Below are positions 60,031-64,000 of a stretch of DNA of 64,000 bases, piece after piece. Source of the stretch: Gammaproteobacteria bacterium (GTDB taxonomy: Bacteria > Pseudomonadota > Gammaproteobacteria > Pseudomonadales > Pseudohongiellaceae); the NCBI GenBank assembly GCA_018661465.1, contig JABJIC010000006.1, positions 84,054 to 148,053 on the forward strand, read 5' to 3'. Below the pieces are notes generated by a model. It was not told the DNA's origin and made no database searches. It worked only from the letters and a program-made list of their open reading frames with translations. A program made the translations under genes and the position numbers. How positions within the stretch are numbered: the stretch's first letter is position 1; every line of letters begins with the position of its first letter.

Positions 60031-60093
60031 AAAGCCCTCTCTTTTCGATGCTCATGTATGATTTATACACTGCGCTCGAAAAGAGAGGGCTTT
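60031..60093. repeat. Conserved-core hairpin element, copy 2 (different stem)
   Basis: The same 27-nt core (60049-60075, three substitutions from copies 1 and 3) is flanked by a perfect 18-bp stem: AAAGCCCTCTCTTTTCGA and its complement. The arms are unrelated in sequence to those of copies 1 and 3, while the core is kept. Confidence 0.87.
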
Positions 60094-60150
60094 CTCGTTA
60101 TAGGCCGCTAATCCTCCTTCTGGGCGCGATTTTGAATTAGCAGCGACAGT

Positions 60151-60206
60151 TTGAATCTTCCGATGCTCGAGTATGATCTATACACTGCGCGTCGGGTCTT
60201 CAAGCT
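60151..60206. repeat. Conserved-core hairpin element, copy 3
   Basis: Core at 60164-60190, identical to that of copy 1, with the same arms; it begins the second copy of the ~100-bp repeat (60151-60250), which also carries a second small hairpin TTGCCAG...CTGGCAA. Together these elements fill the 616-bp gene-free groEL-sodB gap. Confidence 0.85.
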
Positions 60207-60281
60207 GCCTTGCCAGGAAGGATCAATCCTCTCTCTGGCAATCGATTTTGAGGATTCGCAATTAGCGGATTCTTTATAGAG

Positions 60282-60312
60282 AAAGGCAGGGCTTTTAGCT
60301 CTGCCTTTTTTA
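60282..60312 (+). terminator. Rho-independent terminator, probable end of the groESL transcript
   Basis: AAAGGCAG/CTGCCTTT stem followed by a T-run (60306-60312). It lies 426 bases after the groEL stop, so the hairpin elements would be inside the groESL 3' UTR. Confidence 0.75.
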
Positions 60313-60424
60313 TTGGGCGGGGTTTTCGTTTGCCTAGAGTTGGCTTGGATCAAATGAAATATAGTGGTGACTATTAATGGCAATAAAAGCAATTCGAAGA
60401 ATGTATGAGAAGCGAAGCGAAGAG

Positions 60425-60457
60425 AAAAATCAGGGAGCTAAGACTAGCTCCCTGATT
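60425..60457 (-). terminator. Terminator of sodB
   Basis: Perfect 13-bp stem (AATCAGGGAGCTA with its complement, AGAC loop); on the minus strand it runs into TTTTTCTC. It starts 16 bases after the sodB stop. Confidence 0.88.
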
Positions 60458-60472
60458 AAAGATGAGGGCCAT

Positions 60473-61063
60473 TTAGTCACTCAAATTAGCGTTAGCAAAA
60501 TCCCAGTTCACCAGATTGTCCAGGAATGATGCCAGAAAATCCGGACGACGATTTTGGAAATCTAGATAGTATGCATGTTCCCAAACATCGCAAACCAGGA
60601 TTGGTTTCATGCCATCTGTAAGTGGAGTTTCAGCATTTGCTGACTTCACTATTTTTAGGGTTCCGCCATCAGATACCAACCAAACCCACCCGCTACCAAA
60701 CTGGCCCATACCGCCAGCAACAAATTCACTCTTGAAGTTGTCGAAGCTACCAAAATCTGCGTCGATCTTTGCTGCGATATCACCTGTGGCAGCACCGCCA
60801 CCGTTTGGGCTAAGGCTATTCCAGAAGAAGCTGTGGTTATAGTGTTGTCCTACATTGTTAAATAGGGCGCCGCCAATCTTGGCTGATTCTTTCACAAGAT
60901 CTTCAAGGTTTGTTGCATCCAGATTAGCATCTGCAAGCAGCTCATTTCCTTTTCCAACATAGGCGTTGTGGTGTTTGCCATGGTGGAAGTCCAGTGTATT
61001 TGCAGACATGTGTGGTTCCAGTGCATCTTTAGCAAATGGAAGTTCGGGTAGTTGTAGACTCAT
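60473..61063 (-). CDS. sodB: Iron superoxide dismutase
   Basis: 196-aa cytoplasmic enzyme converting superoxide to peroxide. Metal ligands lie in TLDFHHGKHHNAYVG (His), HYNHSFFWNSLSP (His) and DVWEHAYYLDF (Asp, His). The glutamine in NVGQHYNH favours the Fe over the Mn form. The 235-bp upstream gap carries its promoter region and two TTTCAACAC repeats (61081-61115). Confidence 0.95.
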   Translation of the reverse strand: MSLQLPELPFAKDALEPHMSANTLDFHHGKHHNAYVGKGNELLADANLDATNLEDLVKESAKIGGALFNNVGQHYNHSFFWNSLSPNGGGAATGDIAAKIDADFGSFDNFKSEFVAGGMGQFGSGWVWLVSDGGTLKIVKSANAETPLTDGMKPILVCDVWEHAYYLDFQNRRPDFLASFLDNLVNWDFANANLSD

Positions 61064-61246
61064 AGTTTCCTCAAAAAATTGGTTTCAACACTATTTCAGG
61101 TGCTACTTTCAACACAATTGAAATTTTTGGGCGATGAAATTACCTTACTAAAAATGTGAGTATTTTTGGCAAGATGAAATACTATCATCGCAATGCGGCG
61201 CCTATTCTATCAGAAAATATTGTAATGAAAATGACCGGGGAGGGAT

Positions 61247-61272
61247 GCAGCCCTCTGGTAAAAGAGGGCTGC
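61247..61272 (-). terminator. Hairpin downstream of the PuuD-like gene
   Basis: Perfect 10-bp stem GCAGCCCTCT/AGAGGGCTGC with a 6-nt loop, 27 bases past the stop of the minus-strand gene; no T-run, so termination is uncertain. Confidence 0.45.
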
Positions 61273-61298
61273 GAGAGAAAGGTTTCATGCTCTGGGTG

Positions 61299-61973
61299 TT
61301 AGAGTAGTTCCATGATTAGTAGCATCACGACGCCAAGCGCAATTCCGCAGTGAATCACTCCTACCACACTGGTCATTGGGCCCGTTTTCCCCTTAATTGC
61401 ATTTGTCTCCAATGCCAGAACAATGAGCAGACACAGACCCATCGCTAATTCGCTCACTCCACCTACTGAGGACATTGGTACTTGCCCTAAACTTGCGAGG
61501 TGGGAAGATGCTCCCATGAAAAACAACATAGGTAATGAAAATAGAGTGTTCGTACGAGAAGCCAGACCCGCTTTAGCTAAGGCTCCTGCTGCTTCAGGCA
61601 AAGCCTCACCACCGCCAATAACCTGCTCTGCTGATGCAATGACCACTTGCTGATTCGGCCAGATAATGAGCCAGACGTTGAGGAACATTATAGTGCCCAT
61701 TAACATGGCAATTGTTATATAGAAATTGATCGCGCCGCCCATGAATCCGGCTAAAGCCAGGCCGGAGAGGAAGGTAGCCATGGCGCCCCAACGGAACCAC
61801 CAGAGGGCTCTGGGCACTAGTTTAGCGATTGCCGCAGATTTAGTACCGGCATCGGTTTCCTTAAAAAATTCAGTCTGTACAAAGTTAAAATAGTAGAGGA
61901 TTCCAACCCAGGTGATCCCTGCGAAGAAATGTATCCAGCGAAAGAGGTATGAGACGAGATTTTCTAATTCCAT
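61299..61973 (-). CDS. PuuD-like (urate oxidase N-terminal domain) membrane protein
   Basis: 224 aa with about seven hydrophobic segments. The N-terminus FRWIHFFAGITWVGILYYFNFVQ resembles the PuuD/urate hydroxylase N-terminal membrane family, with conserved His in RWIHFF and ASSHLASLG and WWFRWGAMATF as another block. The C-terminal cytochrome c domain found in PuuD is absent, and no purine-degradation gene is near, so urate as substrate is unproven. The frame extends to 62033, but MELENLV at 61973 is the usual start. Confidence 0.78.
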   Translation of the reverse strand: MELENLVSYLFRWIHFFAGITWVGILYYFNFVQTEFFKETDAGTKSAAIAKLVPRALWWFRWGAMATFLSGLALAGFMGGAINFYITIAMLMGTIMFLNVWLIIWPNQQVVIASAEQVIGGGEALPEAAGALAKAGLASRTNTLFSLPMLFFMGASSHLASLGQVPMSSVGGVSELAMGLCLLIVLALETNAIKGKTGPMTSVVGVIHCGIALGVVMLLIMELL

Positions 61974-62129
61974 AGTCTGGCTCCCAGAATTTTTGATTAT
62001 TATTTTGTATACCCGCCTGCATGGACATTCCATTTTCCAGGTACTGTTTCCATCTTATCACCGGTCTGGCTCACAGGCTATGACACCAGGGATGGCGCCA
62101 TCAGTGAATTTCTAGGATAATACCGCCCC

Positions 62130-62933
62130 ATGACTGATAACGAAGAATTACATAATATTCCACCGATGGTCCCAGACAGGGATGACGTGGACTCGCACCT
62201 GTCCAATCGCAAATCTCAGGGGCAAGAGATCGTTCGCCCTAGCTACTATGCCGAGAAGGTTAAGGTTAGCACCTGGCCTGTACGCATTATGCTTACGCTG
62301 ATCGTGCTGGTAATGGGTGGAGCTGGGTATGGCGCCTATTATATGTATGGCGAATACGAGACTACGATGCGTCAGGCGGAATTACGTATTAGCGACCTGG
62401 AGGGCAGACTTGCTCTGGTTGGTGACAGTGCCGAAGAATCAACACTGAATCTAATTGATCGCCTGGACTTCAATTTCACCGAAATTGATAAGTTGTGGGC
62501 TGCGCGACGTGTGATAAACCAAAATCTGGAAGATGTTCAGTCTGAGATCGCCAAATTGTCACTGACCAATGAAGGTCAGGATGAAACTACGGCTAATAAT
62601 AGTCAGCTGATAGCTTCTACTAATCAAACACTACAGGCCAGTGAAACAAGATTGAATGCTCTGACCGGAGAAATGCAGGGAATCGTCGATTCCGTGTTCG
62701 ATCTCAACGCAGGAGTTCAAAACTTGACTGAAATGCAGGGAGATCTCGAGGCTATTCGTCAAGCTCTTAGCAGTGGTGATAGTACGGTATTGGGCTTGGT
62801 TGGGAGGCTCGAGTATATGGAGCAATCCATGGAGTCAATAAATGCCCATCGCCTGCAGGTGAACGAGAGTCTGTTCAGGCTTCAGGAAAATATCGAAGCT
62901 CTGCAACTCGCAACAGGCGCAACTGCTCAGTAG
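62130..62933 (+). CDS. Bitopic membrane protein with long periplasmic coiled coil, unknown function
   Basis: 267 aa: acidic cytoplasmic tail of ~50 residues, one membrane helix (IMLTLIVLVMGGAGYGAYYM, about residues 53-72), then heptad-rich helices to the C-terminus (MRQAELRISDLEGRLALV, ETRLNALTGEMQGIVDSV, LVGRLEYMEQSMESINA). I do not recognise the family. Topology suggests an envelope scaffold. Confidence 0.8.
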   Translation: MTDNEELHNIPPMVPDRDDVDSHLSNRKSQGQEIVRPSYYAEKVKVSTWPVRIMLTLIVLVMGGAGYGAYYMYGEYETTMRQAELRISDLEGRLALVGDSAEESTLNLIDRLDFNFTEIDKLWAARRVINQNLEDVQSEIAKLSLTNEGQDETTANNSQLIASTNQTLQASETRLNALTGEMQGIVDSVFDLNAGVQNLTEMQGDLEAIRQALSSGDSTVLGLVGRLEYMEQSMESINAHRLQVNESLFRLQENIEALQLATGATAQ

Positions 62934-62968
62934 CGCAGGACATTCCCTTGTGAGCTACTATTTGTGAA

Positions 62969-63763
62969 CTAACTACCTGTGAAATTTGGCGTTCGTTTCT
63001 CGATAAATGCATTAACACCTTCCTTGAAATCATTCCGCGATGCACAATCGGAAAAATATTCGGCCTCAGCTTGAAGCTGAGATTCGAATTCACTCTCAAG
63101 TGATCTGTAGAACAATGCCTTGGTGTTGCCATAGACATGGGTAGGGCCATTGGCTAATCGTGTAGCCAGCTTCTTGGTTTCGTCTACCAGATCTTCCGTT
63201 TTCACCACGAAATTGATCATTCCCATATCCTTAGCTGCCTGAGCATCAAAGCGATCACCTAGTAGTGCGATTTCCATAGCCTTCTTAATACCGACGGCTC
63301 TGGGTAGATGGAATGAGGAAGAGCCATCAGGGCTGGTTCCTATCTTGCAATATGCCAGGGTGAAAAAGGCATCTTCCGATGCGATTACCAGATCGCAAGC
63401 CAATGCCATACTCACTCCGGCACCTGCAGCAGCACCCTGACAGCTTGCAATTATTGGCTTCGGCATCCTGCGCATGGCAAACATAATGGGATGGAGATCA
63501 TGAATTCTGAGCATGAATTCCTTTCGGATTTCCTCCGGGGGCTTCTTGATGGACTCTCCCATACCCTTAACATCGCCTCCAGCCATGAAGTGATCTCCAG
63601 CTCCTTTTAAAACCACGCAGCGCACCGAAGCATCGCGTTCGATATCATGTAGCACAGAGCATAATTCGCTACGCATCTCCATGCTAAGCGCATTGCGGGC
63701 TTCCGGTCGGTTCATGGTGAGGGTTGCTATGCCGTTATCATGGGAAACTTCTAGGTGAGACAT
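62969..63763 (-). CDS. Enoyl-CoA hydratase/isomerase family protein
   Basis: 264-aa crotonase. Oxyanion-hole segments are MNRPEARNALSMEM with AGGDVKGMGE, and GAAAGAGVSMALACDLVIAS. The loop SPDGSSSFHLPR has Asp where hydratases carry the second Glu, as in PaaG-type isomerases, so isomerase activity is possible. The frame is open to 63895, but MSHLEVSHDNG at 63763 is the family start. Confidence 0.9.
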   Translation of the reverse strand: MSHLEVSHDNGIATLTMNRPEARNALSMEMRSELCSVLHDIERDASVRCVVLKGAGDHFMAGGDVKGMGESIKKPPEEIRKEFMLRIHDLHPIMFAMRRMPKPIIASCQGAAAGAGVSMALACDLVIASEDAFFTLAYCKIGTSPDGSSSFHLPRAVGIKKAMEIALLGDRFDAQAAKDMGMINFVVKTEDLVDETKKLATRLANGPTHVYGNTKALFYRSLESEFESQLQAEAEYFSDCASRNDFKEGVNAFIEKRTPNFTGS

Positions 63764-63853
63764 GTGGAGGTCCTTTTTCTCTGACTGTTTTAGTATTTCA
63801 AGAGGCAGTATAACGCTTGTTTTCAGCTCAAGAATATAGCTCAGTATCTGATC

Positions 63854-63881
63854 TTGGCAAAACATTGAGTTCAGGTATAAT
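63854..63881 (+). promoter_or_regulatory. Promoter of the tRNA-Leu gene
   Basis: TTGGCA (63854-63859), 16-bp spacer, consensus TATAAT (63876-63881), then a GC-rich discriminator (CGCGCCC), typical of stringently controlled stable-RNA promoters. It overlaps the upstream region of the divergent crotonase gene. Confidence 0.75.
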
Positions 63882-63915
63882 ACGCGCCCTCTCAATGAGA
63901 AAAGCCTCGATTAAT

Positions 63916-64000
63916 GCGGACGTGGCGGAATTGGTAGACGCGCTAGATTTAGGTTCTAGTATCGCAAGGTGTGGGAGTTCAAGTCTCCCCGTCCGCACCA
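63916..64000 (+). tRNA. leuW: tRNA-Leu, anticodon UAG
   Basis: 85-nt tRNA whose acceptor arms GCGGACG/CGTCCGC pair fully. D-arm GGCGGAATTGGTAGACGC, anticodon arm GCTAGATTTAGGTTCTAGT with UAG, a long variable arm, T-arm GGGAGTTCAAGTCTCCC and an encoded CCA ending at the last base of the window. Reads CUN codons. No integrase gene is adjacent within the window. Confidence 0.97.

Noticed and set aside
60108..60392. 94-codon minus-strand frame across the hairpin repeats
   Set aside because: It runs through repeat and terminator sequence, lacks a ribosome site and looks like a chance frame.
63916..64000. tRNA-Leu as an integration site for a genomic island
   Set aside because: No integrase or repeated tRNA 3' end is seen within the window; the sequence beyond the tRNA is not available.

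Overview
The window is a contiguous piece of a gammaproteobacterial chromosome of moderate GC content. It carries almost only conserved housekeeping and cell-envelope genes, and I see no prophage, insertion sequence or CRISPR array. Gene order closely follows the Pseudomonas/marine oligotrophic gammaproteobacterial arrangement: petBC-sspA-sspB, dolP-diaA-yraN-lpoA, rsmI-rnpB-mraZ and the dcw cluster, secA, then yacG-coaE-pilD-pilC-pilB-pilin-nadC-DUF1631-ampD-ampE. A meso-diaminopimelate-type MurE, an LpxC and an AmpD/AmpE/AmpG set indicate a diderm. Genus cannot be fixed from the sequence alone; a marine Pseudomonadales/Cellvibrionales-like bacterium is my inference.

Layout. Positions 1-2690 hold the end of a fused cytochrome b/c1 gene and sspAB. 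Positions 2719-6351 (minus) hold dolP-diaA-yraN-lpoA. rsmI and the RNase P RNA follow (6536-7825), then a long MraZ operator and the uninterrupted division/wall cluster mraZ-rsmH-ftsL-ftsI-murE-murF-mraY-murD-ftsW-murG-murC-ddl-ftsQ-ftsA-ftsZ (8144-25039). lpxC, an M23 endopeptidase, secA, argJ and mutT come next. Positions 31900-34440 are a decaying stretch: a remnant of a ThiE-like domain behind mutT and a secreted-protein gene broken by one in-frame TGA. yacG-coaE-pilD-pilC-pilB (minus), tfpZ and two short pilins (39241-41119) form a type IV pilus locus. It is followed by a small cytochrome c, an exported HNH nuclease, nadC and a membrane aspartic protease.

From 44863: DUF1631 protein, ampD, ampE, then aceE-aceF (no lpd beside them), a BtuCD/FecCD-type ABC transporter pair (minus), yajQ, ampG, an alkyltransferase-like gene, fxsA and groES-groEL behind a sigma-32-type promoter. 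The groEL-sodB interval holds three hairpins with a shared 27-nt core. sodB, a PuuD-like membrane protein, a coiled-coil membrane protein, a crotonase and tRNA-Leu(UAG) end the window.

Functionally, the dcw cluster with LpoA, the M23 protease, AmpD, AmpE and AmpG covers synthesis, division-linked assembly and recycling of peptidoglycan. PilB/C/D plus two pilins and TfpZ make part of a type IV pilus. The least explained items are the hairpin family behind groEL, the 47-nt perfect hairpin upstream of the pilins, the nonsense-interrupted secreted protein and the mutilated Nudix-ThiE fusion.
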